Below are positions 11,814-24,453 of a stretch of 64,000 nt of DNA, piece after piece (positions within the stretch are counted from its first letter, which is position 1; every line of letters begins with the position of its first letter). The notes under the pieces were generated by a model. It did no database searches, was not told the origin of the DNA, and saw only the letters and a program-made list of their open reading frames with translations. This DNA comes from Microstegium vimineum (lineage: Eukaryota; Streptophyta; Magnoliopsida; Poales; Poaceae). The translations under genes were made by a program, and so were the position numbers. The stretch lies in contig CM039130.1 of NCBI GenBank assembly GCA_022036555.1, forward strand, positions 2,676,897 to 2,740,896, in the 5' to 3' direction.

Positions 11814-13522
11814 AATAACATGTGAACCCGCACACGTCAGAGGAGCCGAGGAGGGAAGTAGATTGAATCTTTCTACCGATCGAAGGGAAGGCCTTCAAAG
11901 CTCCAAAGGACTTCATTTTTATAGCTCCTTGGTAACTGCATGTGTCTACCTATTGGAGCAAGGTTTAGGGTTTAGTGCGGTGAGCTAGAGAGAGAGAGAG
12001 AGATGATGTAGAGGCTTGCATAACCCACACGTCTTGGAGCTGAGCGCCGTCGTCGCCTGGCTCTAGGACCGGATTTATATTCATTTTAGAGGGTGCAGCC
12101 ACACTCGCATAAAAATAAAAATAAAAAACAGTAGTAGTCAGCTAGAGATAAACTTTGATCATATACACGCACCCACATTTTAGAAATCCACAAAGCAAAG
12201 CACACCTTCTCTTGGATTTAATTTATTCTAGCTCTGCATCTGCCTAGCTCCATGCCTGTAACGAATCGAGTTCACAGCTGCTCCAATTGCTCGACCAGGA
12301 CCAGCTAGCTTAGTGGGCATATTCAGATTTCAGACAGCAGGTCGCATCATCATCATCTCATCAATTCGTTAGTTGATGGATGATATCGGTAGTACACACA
12401 GAATCGTCATACGTTAAGCTGCACTGCACACACGAGACGACGGAAACTCACGCACGCGTACTGTGCTGCGGCGAGCGCAGCATTCGTATATATAGCAACT
12501 GAACTGACGGCCGGGAGCTGCGTGTGCCAACAGTAGAGCTAAGCTAGCAAGCTGCTCATGATCTTGATCAGACATGAATATATTCAGATCTTCAGAGTCA
12601 ATTCGTCCTGCATGCCTCTCGATCTCGTGTACAAACGCTAGTTCATCATGCAGCTGACGACGACGACGGATCGTCGGATCGGAGCAGCGTATCGAAGCTG
12701 AGAGAGATGCATACTGCCAATGCAACCGTTGGCCGTTGGTTGTTTGGTTGGTGCCAGCATGCATGCAGTCGATCCAGATGCCTGCCAGTTTCAGCATTCA
12801 GCAAAACGCTCGACACATCACCACTGCATGCGCCCAATGACAGTGAGCTACGTACCCGGCCGGCCGATCGTCGATCGTCGATCGTCGAGATGACCTTACC
12901 TACCTACGGTACTGTCGCGTCGTTGCATGGATGACTGATGTAGAGCTTTTCCGATTCTCCGGCCTAATGGTGCTAGTAGGCACATGCATACATTGACTCA
13001 ACATTATTGCTTACCTGATGGCTGATAGATGAGCATGTATAGTATATGTCCCCTCTCTGAAAAGGGAAAATAAACGCCGAGACATTCCTGACCATGTATG
13101 CTAGCGAGATGGGGGTTTGTGGCCAAGACTAACGGATGGATATGCCAGCTTGTTGCATTCACGGCGGTTTTCTTGCAGATCTGCTGAAAATAGCTTAGGT
13201 CTTTACATACACTCGTATTTATCTCAATCCACACACGTATGTCGAAATATATTGCAATAATAAAAGTTAAATTAAATTTCGCTTCAATCCACTTTAAAAC
13301 AACATAAATTGGAATATATATATATATGAGTACATGCATTCAGACGAGTTCTTTGGACGGTTTTCGCGCGAGTTCACTGGAGACCTTTGTACACCCAACT
13401 AATTCCATGTCATCTCTCCTGACTCTAGCAGTTCCAGAGGCTAGTCTCAATCGAAGTTTTATGGATATTTAATATGCTAAGATGACACTATATTTATGAA
13501 GAAAGAGATGATCAAAGTTTTA
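11814..13522. other. intergenic, no gene seen
   Basis: Contains short GA repeats near 11990 and a short run of gatcgtc units near 12866-12888. The short frames in the region lack recognisable domains. Confidence 0.45.
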
Positions 13523-13744
13523 CGCCCTCCGTACTTAAAAAAGTTGTTGTTTAGGATAAGATTTTAGTCAAATATTAAGAATATAAATCATGAATATCAA
13601 TAGATTTGTCTTAAAAAAATACTTTCATAAAAGTATACATATATTATATTTTAATAAATATTTTTCAAAAAATAAATAGTCAAAGTTATACTTTAGAGAT
13701 CGTGTTGTTTTCTAAAACGACAAGTTTTTTGAGTATGGAGGGAG
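13523..13744. mobile_element. Stowaway-type MITE
   Basis: The ends cgccctccgtacttaaaa and (inverted) ctccatactcaaaaaa are flanked by TA at 13521-13522 and 13745-13746. The AT-rich interior, about 222 bp length, TA duplication and CTCCGT-type ends are standard for grass Stowaway elements. Confidence 0.75.
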
Positions 13745-14362
13745 TATAGGAGTAGAGAGCATTTCATGGAGATGAAACTTTTCAGTACTGTTTCCAACAT
13801 ATATATATATGAGCATTGGAAATTAGAACATAAAACTAGCACTGAGGATGGCCCGATGTGATATCGCTGACCCTACCATGCTTTGTCATTATTGCGCCAT
13901 CGTCCAATAATGCAAATTCCACTGTGAAATGCATCAACAAAGTGGCTGCAATAATAGGTCTAGTCGATCAGACGTATACAAGTAATAAGGACGTAAGAAT
14001 CAGTCAAAAGCACAATCTTTGTCAAACCATCTCTCTTAAACGCGGCGATTAATCAAATGCACTATCAGGAGTAGTATCATCCACATCCGTTTCTCTTTAT
14101 ATACCCCGTATATATATAGAACTGCATGCAGCTAGCCGAAATTTGTTTACCTTCTCCGAGCATAAATATATATATATTTCCCTCGATCTCTGAAACAGTA
14201 GTGCCTAATTTTGGTAAGGTGTAGTGATCAGTGTTCAAATTTAATACACAAGCTTAGATAGATTCTTCTCTTGATTATATGATGTGGATCCAAATATATA
14301 TAGTACAGGCATGCACAACAAGGCGATTAAAGTATAAAGCGTGGAGGATGACGTGGACCGCT

Positions 14363-15957
14363 TGAAAGGACCGTGATGCCTAAGAGGGGGTGAATTAGGT
14401 CACTTAAAAACTACTCTCTAAACTATGACCTCTTTTCTAACCTTAGCAAAAACCTATGTAAAAGATAAACTATCTAGAAGTGCAACTATGTTTTTGCTAA
14501 GTGTTGCTATCTCTACCGCAAAAAGAGTTATGCAATCTAGTTTCCAAACCTACCAACTAGCCTATCAACTAAGTTAGGAAAGGTAAAGAACACAAGGTAA
14601 ATAAAGTAAGTGCGGAAGGTAAAGAGCAAAGTAGAGATGCAAACTCCCATCGACGACTCCGGTATTTTTACCGAGGTATCGAGAAGCGCGCAAGCTTCCC
14701 CCTAGTCCTCGTTGGAGCCCCTCGCGAGGAATCGCGCGCAAGGGCCAAGCTCCCGGTCGGGTAACTCCGTGGATAGCCTCGAGCTCTCCCCACGCGCAAG
14801 TGGGTCTCCGATGTGCCTTCCGGCAAGCCTGTACCCCGGATGCTCTCCGCCATCTTCACTATCAAGCTTCCGGCCGAAATGTCACGGGCCTTGTTCCCTT
14901 CGGTACACTGGTAGCGGCCACACCATAAACACGGTTGGTGTGATCGTGCAAGATTACAAGCCCCACCGAGTACAAACTTGGTGCGCGCAAGCACCTATGA
15001 TCAAGAGGTATGCAAACCTCACTCAACACTAGGCTTACACCTAGAGCAAGCGCAAGAGCAATGGTCTAACTAGCCTATGCACTTCGCAAAGCACAAATGC
15101 TAATCACCAAGTGTATCACTAAGCTCTATGCATATGGAGATCACTAGATTTGTGTATCAACACCTTAGAATGTTTCCTCAAGTCTCCACACACTCATTTG
15201 GCCGGCCAAAGGTCATATATATAGGCCCCAAGCCAAATGGAGTCGTTGGTACCTTGATGCAGCTCCTCTGTGTAGCTCCGGACGCAGGCAGCAAGGGGGG
15301 TCCGGACTAATCGCTGTGCGTCCGGACTTCCAACGGTCTTCTACGCGTAGCGGCTGATAGTGGGTCCAGACGCCGTCTATGGTCCGGAGTCTTCGTGCGC
15401 CTCTGGAACCTCTCTACATAGAGTCCAGACGCCACTATTGGTCCGGACCCCATGCTCCGGTCAGCGTCCGGAGTCCTTCGTGCTTTCGGGTTCTTCTCTG
15501 TGTGCGTCCGGACGCAAGCACCAATGGTCCGGACTCGCACTGTTCATAGCGTCTGGACCTGCTGAATTTCGCAGACCAAACCCTAGGTGTCCGGACGCAT
15601 CCGCAATGGTCCGGACCCTTCTGTTTATAGCGTCCGGAGCCCTTTTTCTTCAGTGTTTTCATCCGGGCTGATTTCCAAAAGTCCGGACGCGAGGCGACGA
15701 GCATCCAGAAGACTTTGTATCTTCGCGGTCTTGCTTCCGAGTAGGTTCCATCCTTCATGCTTGAACTATGCTTGATCTTTTAGGTCTTCTATATGCTTCA
15801 AATGTCTTGCTTGTGGTGTTGCCTAAGTCCAAAGCATGATTGCACCCTATTGGACTACAAAATAAACACATGCAAATACGTTAGTCCAATTTTGTTATGT
15901 TGATCATCAAACACCAAAATCCAAACTATATGGGACATGGGGACCATGTTCCTTACA
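14363..15957 (-). repeat. 3' LTR of outer Copia element
   Basis: This 1595-bp LTR matches 39006-40626 closely. Comparing the first 335 or so bases by eye gives about 13 substitutions (near 4%). A minus-strand TATA box (catatatatagg, 15214-15225) lies just downstream, in transcription sense, of a cluster of TCCGGA palindromes at about 15260-15690. Confidence 0.92.
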
Positions 15958-16967
15958 ATCTATCCCTTTTTGGTGCTTGATGACAACATGACCAAAACAA
16001 GCAAATACTATAAGATGATCAAATGAAAACATGTCTACTTGCTAGGATGCAATGCAAAGGCAAGTCTATATGATACTTGTTTATACCAAATGATGCTCAT
16101 ACTATGATGACGTGTCTTGCCGTTGCACATGTCCCTGTGTGGTATTATGGATTTATACTCCCCCTAACTCCATAATCCACTTTCCTCACTATCTTGGACC
16201 GAAATATATGATCATTTTGGTCCTTCAAATTCTCCCCCTTTAGAATCAAACACCGAAAAGGAAGACATTAGTAGCACAAGGGAGGGTCAAGTTTTGTGAT
16301 CCTTTGTATGTGGAATGAAATTGATCACAAGACTTGACTCTCACATTACATAAACTAAACTCCCCCTAAGTGTATGCATACATATAGTGGATGGCAAAAC
16401 ATATGCATAACCGGCAATTTGCACAAAGGAGTTTAATTTATATAATGCATGGAGAAAGCATTTAAAATATACCAAAAAAATGAAATGCAATGATACTTAT
16501 GGAAGTTAATCCTTGCTTTTCTCCGGGGACTCCATGTTCCTTGCAATGAGACTAAGTGATCATCACTCTTACTTGGTATTTGGGGTAAACTATCTACAAT
16601 TTGGTACTTTGGCACATATAAGATAATCAATTGACAAGTGAGCTATGTGCCGTGCTCCTAAACATTTTAAGAACATGTAGGTTGCTCCAAGGGTAAGAGT
16701 GATACCGAGCAATCCTACCATATGATAACCTAGTGTATGCATGAAAAGAATTTAGATATGCAAATGCAATACCTAGGCATGAAGGGAACTAGATGCTAAT
16801 TGAATTTGCAAGATAGAAATCTAGTTACCTAAACATGGGAGGGGAAACTTGGGTAAGTAGTGTTCACTAACCCACTTGGCAATAATACCAATAATCATCA
16901 TGATGTATCCCATGTAATGCACCCAATCTTTGCCAAGTCTCCAAATTCCCCAAGTCCATCGGGCTTC

Positions 16968-18704
16968 TCACTTTCCCTTTGGAATCCAAACCTTCTTGGT
17001 GCTCTTCATGTTGGAAATGATTTCCTTTGGCACCCAAAAGCGTTTGGCTCCATTGTTGGCTTGCTTGTTCACCTTGATGGCCACCACCTTGTCATTTTTC
17101 TTCTTTTTCAAAAGATAAGGTGTGGAGGCCTTCTTGTCCACCTTGTTGGTGTAGGTGTTGGAGAACTTGCTTGTTGCCTTTTTGTTTTTCTCTTTCTTCT
17201 TAGCTCCTCCCCCATTCTTCACCTTGCACATGTAGGACTTGTGACCTTCTTTATGACAAAGGTAGCAAACCACGGTTTCTCCCTCATCAAGATTCTTCAC
17301 TCCCTTGATGGTGTTATCTTGATGAGGTTGGGCTTGTTTCTCCTTGCCTTTGACTTGTGTCAAGTCCTTAGTGAGGTGATCCACTTCTTGCCTAAGTAGC
17401 TCATTCTCCGTTGCAACCTCTTGTGTACATGTTTCTACAAACACATTCTCAAAAGAAGCTTGGTTGCATAGGGGTGAGTCTAATAAATCAATACAAGAAG
17501 TCGAGGCATCCTTTTTAGGCATGTCAAATATAGAACTCTTCTTTTTAGGTGCCTCGGTGGGGGTTTTACCGGCGGCCTCAAGATTAGCAACTTTTGTTGT
17601 TAGCTCATCACAATGTTTGCAAATGGTTTCCATTTTAGCAAGCAAACAATTGTATGCATCTTCTGTGCTAGCTAACTTTGCTTTCAATTTCTCATTTTTC
17701 TTTACTAGTTGCTTATCATTGATTGTGCATTCATTTTTGCTAGAACTAGCCTCCAAAAGCTCAATTTTAGTAGTTAGCTCAACATTAAGATTGACAAAAT
17801 TTTCATATTGTTCAAGCATGGTATTGTAAGATTTTTGTGAGCTTTCTACTTTTGCTTTTAGATCATTGATTTTCTTTTGTTGGCTAGTGCAAGCTTTAGC
17901 ATATTTAAGGTTATCTTGCACAAGTTGCTCATAGGAAGGTAGATCATCATCACTATCACTATCACTAGAGCTAGAACTTTCGTTACCCCGTGCCATGAGA
18001 CATACTCGTGAAGTGCTTGATGATGATTGCTTGCGGTCATGCCTCTTGTGTTGGGCTTCATCATCACTTGATGAGTCACTCCAACTCTTGATTATGGTAA
18101 GGGCCTTGACCTTGCAACTCTTCTTCCTTGTCTTGGGTGTGGGCTTGTTTCTTGGACAATCTTCAACAAAGTGCCCTCTCTTGCCACATCCATAGCATCC
18201 TTTCTTTCTTTGCTCTCTTTGATTTGTGAAGATGCAATCTTCAATTTGGATGGGCACACCTTTGACATTGAGCTTGTGAATCATCTTCTCCACTCCTCGA
18301 ATGAGCCTGATAGTTTCTTCTTCATCAATGGAGGAGTTGGAGGAGGTGGAGGATTTATCATCATCACTTGATTCTTCATCATCATCATCTTCATCTTCTT
18401 CTTCACTTGAGGAGCTTGAGCTTGTCTCAACTTTCTTGCTCTTCTTCTTTTTGCGCTCTTTACATGTGAGAGCAATTGCTTTGCTTGATGAAGATGCTTC
18501 TTCTTGACCCATCTTGCGTGACATCTCAAATGCCACAAGCTTGCCAATGAGGATGGCCGGGGTCATTTTGCTTACTTCCTCCAAGTTGTGAAGGATGGTG
18601 ATGATGGATCCATATTTGTCATGTGGTAGCACCGAGATGATTTTCCTCACAATGTCCGCATCTTCTAGCTTTGTCAAACCTATGGAATTGAGCTCATTGA
18701 CAAT
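16968..18704 (-). pseudogene. Copia gag, C-terminal part (outer element)
   Basis: Gag packages retrotransposon RNA. This part begins with the UBN2/DUF4219-type region (VNELNSIGLTKLEDADIV), then a Lys-rich and Ser/Glu/Asp-rich linker, a zinc knuckle CYGCGKRGHFVEDC, long coiled coil, a second knuckle CYLCHKEGHKSYMC, and a tail ending KKVWIPKGK. The reading frame is cut at 18704 by the Gypsy insertion and resumes beyond 38529. No pol follows. Confidence 0.85.
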
Positions 18705-18709
18705 TAGAC
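18705..18709. other. target site duplication, left copy (TAGAC)
   Basis: TAGAC directly before the Gypsy LTR; the identical 5 bp is at 38525-38529 after the right LTR. This fixes the insertion boundary inside the outer gag. Confidence 0.92.
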
Positions 18710-19554
18710 TGTTGACGCAAAAAGCCGTCGGATCTGCGAACACGTTGGGCTTATACCCAAATTCGATATCCGAGGTGTGCCAGTCGATTTGACCAGTTAA
18801 TCGACAAGGGCGATAACTAGAACAACGTTGAACGAGACGACAGCGATGCGCCCGGACGTCAAGGCTCAGATTGCTCAAAACGCGGAACTCGCAAAGTTGA
18901 CGAAGATCTTGTAGATGCCACCCATCGAGACTTCGTAAGAACTCGTGAATAAACTAGAACTGATGCGATGAAAGTAGATTTGCAGGAAAAGTAGACGAAA
19001 GTAATTGACTTGTTTGATTGATTGTGTTATATCTATTACACCATCCCTCGGTACATATTTATACCCTGGCAAGAGGAGTCGTAAACAGACACGACTCATA
19101 CATTCCTAAACAAAACTCCTATTTTTAAGGAAATAAACGACTCGTGCAAGAGTTAGACTCAAACTATAATAATAATACTGGCATAAAATCACCAGTTTCC
19201 ATATCCGTCTTTCTCATGATGAAACCTTCCATTGGCAGACTTCTTCCAATCCGCAACCTTCTTCTATTGACATCGACAGCTTTCTGCTGACGTCAACCAC
19301 GCCATCCTGCATCCATCGGCAATACCTTCCTATCGGCAACACCCTTCTACCTTCATCGGCAACACCTTCATATCGGCAAGTAGCCTTCTTCTTCCCTTGA
19401 TGTTCCTTCAATCAAATTCACCATCGGCAACCTCCTTTGCTTCCATCGGTAATCTAACCGATAGTATTTTGATGCCGATAGGGGATAGTGACCATCCCCT
19501 TGCCGATCAGCGCACTCGGTTCATATTGACACGTACCAAAAAATGGTGTCAACA
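18710..19554 (-). repeat. 3' LTR of Gypsy element
   Basis: 845 bp. Against the right LTR (also 845 bp once its 192-bp insert is removed) I count about 36 substitutions by eye, near 4.3%, mostly transitions. A minus-strand TATAAATA box is at 19056-19063; upstream of it (19226-19510) the phrase ATCGGCAA recurs about every 20-40 bp. Confidence 0.92.
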
Positions 19555-19942
19555 CATGCCCCCCAATTTTGGAGTATAAAATATCTTATGCGCCGAAATT
19601 TTCCTCTGCTGTAATCTTCTCTTCCAAGATACCTGTGCAATTACCTTGATTATCGCGCACAATCACTGCAAGTCACCAACAGTCCCTGCAACTGTAGCGC
19701 CAACTGTTACAATTCCTCGATCACCGCGTAAACCCTTCCATATCTCTGCCCAGTCAAGGAAAACTCGAAAACGCCCTTGAAGCCTCAGGTTTATAAAGAC
19801 CACTGCCTGATCATTTTTTACCCCGAGCTCATATCTTCATTCCCCATTTCACCAGCGCTCCAAAGAACACTCCGGCAACATTCAACCGGCGGCTTCTTCT
19901 TCCACCAACAATGCGCAACCTGCAAGAACTCCCTTTGACCCA

Positions 19943-22900
19943 ATGGCGATCAACTTCAATGTCCCCGCGGTCAATTTTCTCCCTTCTCGTTTCATACCTT
20001 GAGACTTTTCCCTTTTGCAATGTTTTGTGATCTCTTTTCCCCTTTTTCTGAATCTAGGAGATGCGCAATAGAATAGCAATCCCTATCGATCAACCATCTC
20101 TTTGTTGTTTGGGTCCAATGGGGGATACTAATCCAACTGAAATCATCAATGCGGAAATCAACCAAGTCCCTTTCAGAGCTGCACATTTTAACCTAGGGTT
20201 ATGGACAAACATTTTCCGTTCCTGGCCCAAACCCACCAAAGGGTGGAAAAATTGGTATCTTAGGATGGCTAGGTCACAACAAGTCTACTAGGCAGAACGC
20301 AACTTAGACCAATGTATCAGATTATCCCTCGCTGATATGGCTAAGAATGAGAACATGATGATTGCCGCCTCTTATTTCTGGTATGATACAATGAACACTT
20401 TTCTATTCAGACACGGACTAGCCACCCCTACACTTGCCGATGTGCATATGCTTACCGGCCTCGACATCTCTTCTGCCGATAATGCCACCCTTTTCAACAG
20501 AAAGCCCGAACATCGGGTAATTACCCGCAACATCGGCGGTTGGATCGAATATGTTCAAGAATACCAAAAGACTAGATCGGTAAGACAGAGGGAGCATGTC
20601 ACTTTCCTGAATATGTGGCTGGAGAAGTTTATCTTCTGCGGCAAGACAATTGGACCCACCAATATGTATCTCCATGCAGCAGAGCTCTTGGCCAACAGAG
20701 CAAGACTTCCCCTTGGCTGATACCTCCTCAGCTCAGTCTATCACCTCCTGCACCAGGTGTCGGAAAAGTTACTGCTAGGCGAGCCCATCGGCAACCTCGG
20801 AGGCCCCTGGTGGTTCATCAATATGTGGCTAAACGCCCATACGCACAAGTGCCTTCAAATTGACCTGTTCAGCCAGCAATTTCCAAGAGACCTGGCCGAG
20901 GACCATGTGTGTGCCGATGGTGAATTGGCAACCCGCTCCCCACTCAACTTCGGGGAAGCCATAATAGTGCTACCGGGAACTGATGCTAATGAGGATCAAT
21001 TCGGTAGGTTTTTTCAGAGATTTTATTGTGGAATCCCCGCTGTAGAACGGGCTTAGTGGCCCTATATCGACGAGGACAACCGATTCCCACTCTCCTTCAA
21101 CCTTGCCGATGAAGTTATACAGAAAGATGAACGAACCCTGAAGGCTATCCTTACTCCCCGGGCTATCCCAGTCAACATCTTCGGGAGTGGGAAGAATACT
21201 TACGCAACTTATGAATTCTATTACCCATCGGCAGCGGCAAGACAATTAGCGTTTGGTCAACTGCCGATCAATCTTAGTTATGCCGATGTGGTGAAACCAA
21301 GAGAAGCCATCACTAGCGCCATGGACTGGGACAAGGTTGTCAATCTCTCCCTCATGCCGATACAGCCAACATTAACTTATCCACATGGGCGCTAGTATCC
21401 TTTATCACTGAGTCATACAAATTCTGGTGGCAAGAGTGGAAGGATCAATTATTCGCCGCACCGTCACACTACTATCGGCACTTGATTGATGTCGATCATG
21501 TCGTCCCCGATGACGCGGTAAGCTTATCTTCGATGTTATTTTTTATTTTCCTGTCATCTTCTTTCAAACGCATCGGCAACTGATTTTCTGTCAACAGGTT
21601 GATGACTTAATTCCAAGGACAAGAAGGAGTGGCAAAACCTTCAACTTGCGACCGACTAATCCCACATCGGTAATCGGTAGCAAGACCCCTTCGTTGGCCT
21701 CCCTCATGCATCGAAGGACAATCCCTAAGGTTACCATCAAGCCTAAGTCAATACCAGCTGGGGCTGTCGTCACTCCATCGGCTGCTGCTGCCGCCCTAGC
21801 GCAAGCTTTTACGGTAACAAATCTCCACTTTATTCATGCCGATCACAAAACTTTCATCGGCAACTTTAATTTTCAACTTGCACCAAACCTTTTTTTGTAG
21901 CAGACAAGTTCATCGACAACTGCTCTAAGTGTACAAGCTCCTTCAACTGAGCCTGCCGATGCCTCCAAGTGCAACAGTTGAAACGCCAAGGCTCATCAAG
22001 TACCGCTCCCCGACAAAAACGCCTAAGGCCATCAACCTTAGTTACGTCATCGGCAACATCTTCTCAACCTCCTACCGATGCGCTAACACAAGAGCCAACA
22101 TCGACATCTGTCCCTGGCCAAACACCGGCTGAAGCCTCCGTCCAAGAGACAGTATCTGAGCTGCAGGAGTCGGCCATCATAATAACAGAAATGTCACTGG
22201 CATCTGCATCAGCATCGACACTAACCATTCCAACCACAAAGGAAAGCTCATCGGCAACCATTGCCAATCCTCAAAACACCGCTGCGCCAGCTGCTCTACT
22301 AAGTCCAAGGCGAGAGATTGCTCTAAAGCAGGTAAATCGACTGTCTATCATAAATTCACAAGACACAAACTTTCAATTGACAAACTATAATTCTTTTCTC
22401 TTCAGGCCCAAGACTCCCCCAACAGCTTATTCTCCTTCGCTATCAACATGCTAGACGAGGACGAAGAAGAAGAAAGCTCTGTCCAAGACTCAGACGCCAT
22501 ATCGGCAGAAGTAAAATCCAAGCTTGAAGCACTGCTACCCTTACTGTAGCAAAACACATCCCAACTAGTCCAAGATTCTAACGCAGTAAGGGTAGCTTTC
22601 AAGAAAATTCAAGGCCATCTGCCTGCCGATATCGAAGAAATGCTTTTCCAAGCGGCGTTCCTCGAGAGCCGACAACTACAATATCAAAAAGCCTCATGCC
22701 ACATTGCCGATAGAGCTGCCCAAGCAAAGCTTGAAGAAGAAATGCTTAAATTCAAGCAAACTACTGAAGAGAAACACAAAGGCATCGGTCACCTAGAAGC
22801 CTCCAGCATTGAGCTTGAACAGGAAATCACCCGTTTATCGGCATAGAAAGAAGAATTGCTAGCGGAGCTAAGGAAAGTTGATGAAGCTCTAGATGTAGCC

Positions 22901-23095
22901 AACCAAAAGAAGGCCCAACTTCCCGATGCCACCAAAGCTTTACAACAAGAAAGGGATGTTGGCGCTCGCCATACCCTTCTGTTGAAGAGAAAAATCAAGC
23001 CAATTGAGGGTACCGCCGATGACGACATCAAAGAAATAGAGGAAGCTGACCAAATTCGCCTTCGTGCGATTTCATCTATTCAATCCCTGCTGTAA
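19943..23095 (+). pseudogene. antisense plant-mobile-domain gene inside the Gypsy element, five exons, decayed
   Basis: Reading opposite to pol, five exons can be joined: 19943-19969 (MAINFNVPA), 20058-21517, 21598-21813, 21904-22331 and 22406-23095. All four introns (74-90 bp) have gt...ag ends and leave the frame in phase. Exon 2 resembles the plant mobile domain (PMD) family, with the typical block TFLFRHGLATPTLADVHMLT. The last exon is a Glu/Lys/Gln-rich coiled coil ending SIQSLL. A TATA-like ttataaag lies at 19791-19798, about 150 bp before the ATG. The gene is broken: in-frame stops at 20289, 20718, 21054, 22547 and 22844, and frameshifts near 21350 and 21960. Tat elements are known to carry extra sense or antisense ORFs (for example Grande in maize). 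What the protein does for the element is unknown. Confidence 0.7.
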
Positions 23096-23211
23096 CTTGC
23101 TGTATCGACAACTCTAAACTTGATGACTGGCTCGTCTATATCATAATGTTAACGCCACCGATGCTTTGCACCGTCATCGGTACCTATACTTATATTACTT
23201 TATGCATCCAT

Positions 23212-24375
23212 CTAGATACTAGGATAATATTCCTTTAAATATTTACCATTGATCGCTCTGGAAAACGCAACTCCTTCGAGGGTTTCCAAAATATATGCAT
23301 TACCAGGAACATGCTGATTTATTTGAAAAGGACCCTCCCAATTAGGAGACCACTTTCCAAACCTTGAACTTTTAGTCCCGATCGGTAAAATCAGCTTCCA
23401 CACCAGATCACCATCGGCAAACTCTTTCGCTTTCACTTTTTTGTTATACCACCTGGCAACCCTTTTCTTGTTCTCTTCGATGCTGATTAGAGCTCTCAGC
23501 CGATGACTTGCTAGATCTTCTAATTCATCCTTCATAAGGATACCATATTCATCGGCTATTAATTGGTCTTAGGAAAACAATCGTCTCGAACCAGTCTTAA
23601 TCTCCCAAGGCAGGAGAGCATCATCCTCATAGACTAACTGGTATGGCAAAACTTTAGTTGCACCATGACATACCATCCGATACGACCATAAAGCTTCATT
23701 CAACACTATATGCCACCTTCTAGGGTTCTCTTCAATCTTGCGCTTGATAAGCTTAATAACCACTTTATTAGTTGCTTCGGCCTGACCATTAGCTTGAGCA
23801 TAATAAGGAGAAGAGTTTAAAACCTTAAACCCCATACCGATGGCAAATTTATCAAACTCCCCTAATGTGAACATAGTCCCTTGATCAGTTGTAATAGTTT
23901 GAGGAATACCAAATCGGTAAACAATATGCTCATTTACAAAGTCTATCATGTTTGCCGATGTCACGTTCTTCAATGGAATAGCTCCAACCCACTTCGTGAA
24001 ATAATCGGTGGTAACAAGTATAAATTTATGCCCTTTACTCGATGACGGATAAATCTGACCGATGAGATCGATAGACCATCCTTTAAACGGCCAAGGCTTT
24101 ATTATAGGATTCATTGCCGATGCGGGTGCTCTCTGAACATTACCAAACCTCTGACAATCTTGACACCCTTTGAAGTATCTAAAACAATCTTCAAGAATTG
24201 TCAGCCAATAATATCCATTCCGCCTAATCATCCACTTTATTTTGAATGTCGATTGATGTGCCCCACATACTCCCTCATGAATTTCACCCATCAACCTTTT
24301 CGACTCTTCTTTGCTAAGACACTTGAGCAAAACTCCATCAATCGTTCGATAATATAATTCATCATCAAGGAGCAC
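23212..24375 (-). pseudogene. Gypsy integrase
   Basis: Integrase inserts the element's DNA into the host chromosome. The zinc-binding part ends with CQDCQRFG, followed by the catalytic core with WSIDLIG, ITTDQGTMFT and the final Glu in GQAEATNK, then ALWSYRM. After a break at about 23536-23568 the C-terminal part continues (KVKAKEFADGDLVWK, WSPNWEGPFQI) to 23212. The D-D-E residues are present, but the polyprotein is split by a stop. Confidence 0.88.
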
Positions 24376-24453
24376 GTACTTGGTAGCCTGAAACCTTAGA
24401 CGCCTTTCAACCTTTTTAGATGGATCTCTTAAGTAATCGGCGATCTCTTTTCT

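Noticed and set aside
13401..14362. Possible tRNA or ncRNA genes in the AT-rich intergenic parts
   Set aside because: I saw no cloverleaf with box A and B spacing that I could support by eye.
15260..15690. Regularly recurring TCCGGAC considered as a CRISPR-like array
   Set aside because: Spacing is irregular, the repeats are 6-8 bp palindromes, and the location is an LTR promoter in a plant genome.
15128..15775. Similar open frames in the outer LTR palindrome cluster
   Set aside because: Same explanation; the copy at 39900-40440 has indels that change the frame, which a real protein would not tolerate.
18878..19099. Extension of the outer gag frame into 18710-18878
   Set aside because: The extra residues are encoded by the inserted Gypsy LTR; the TAGAC duplication sets the real boundary at 18704.
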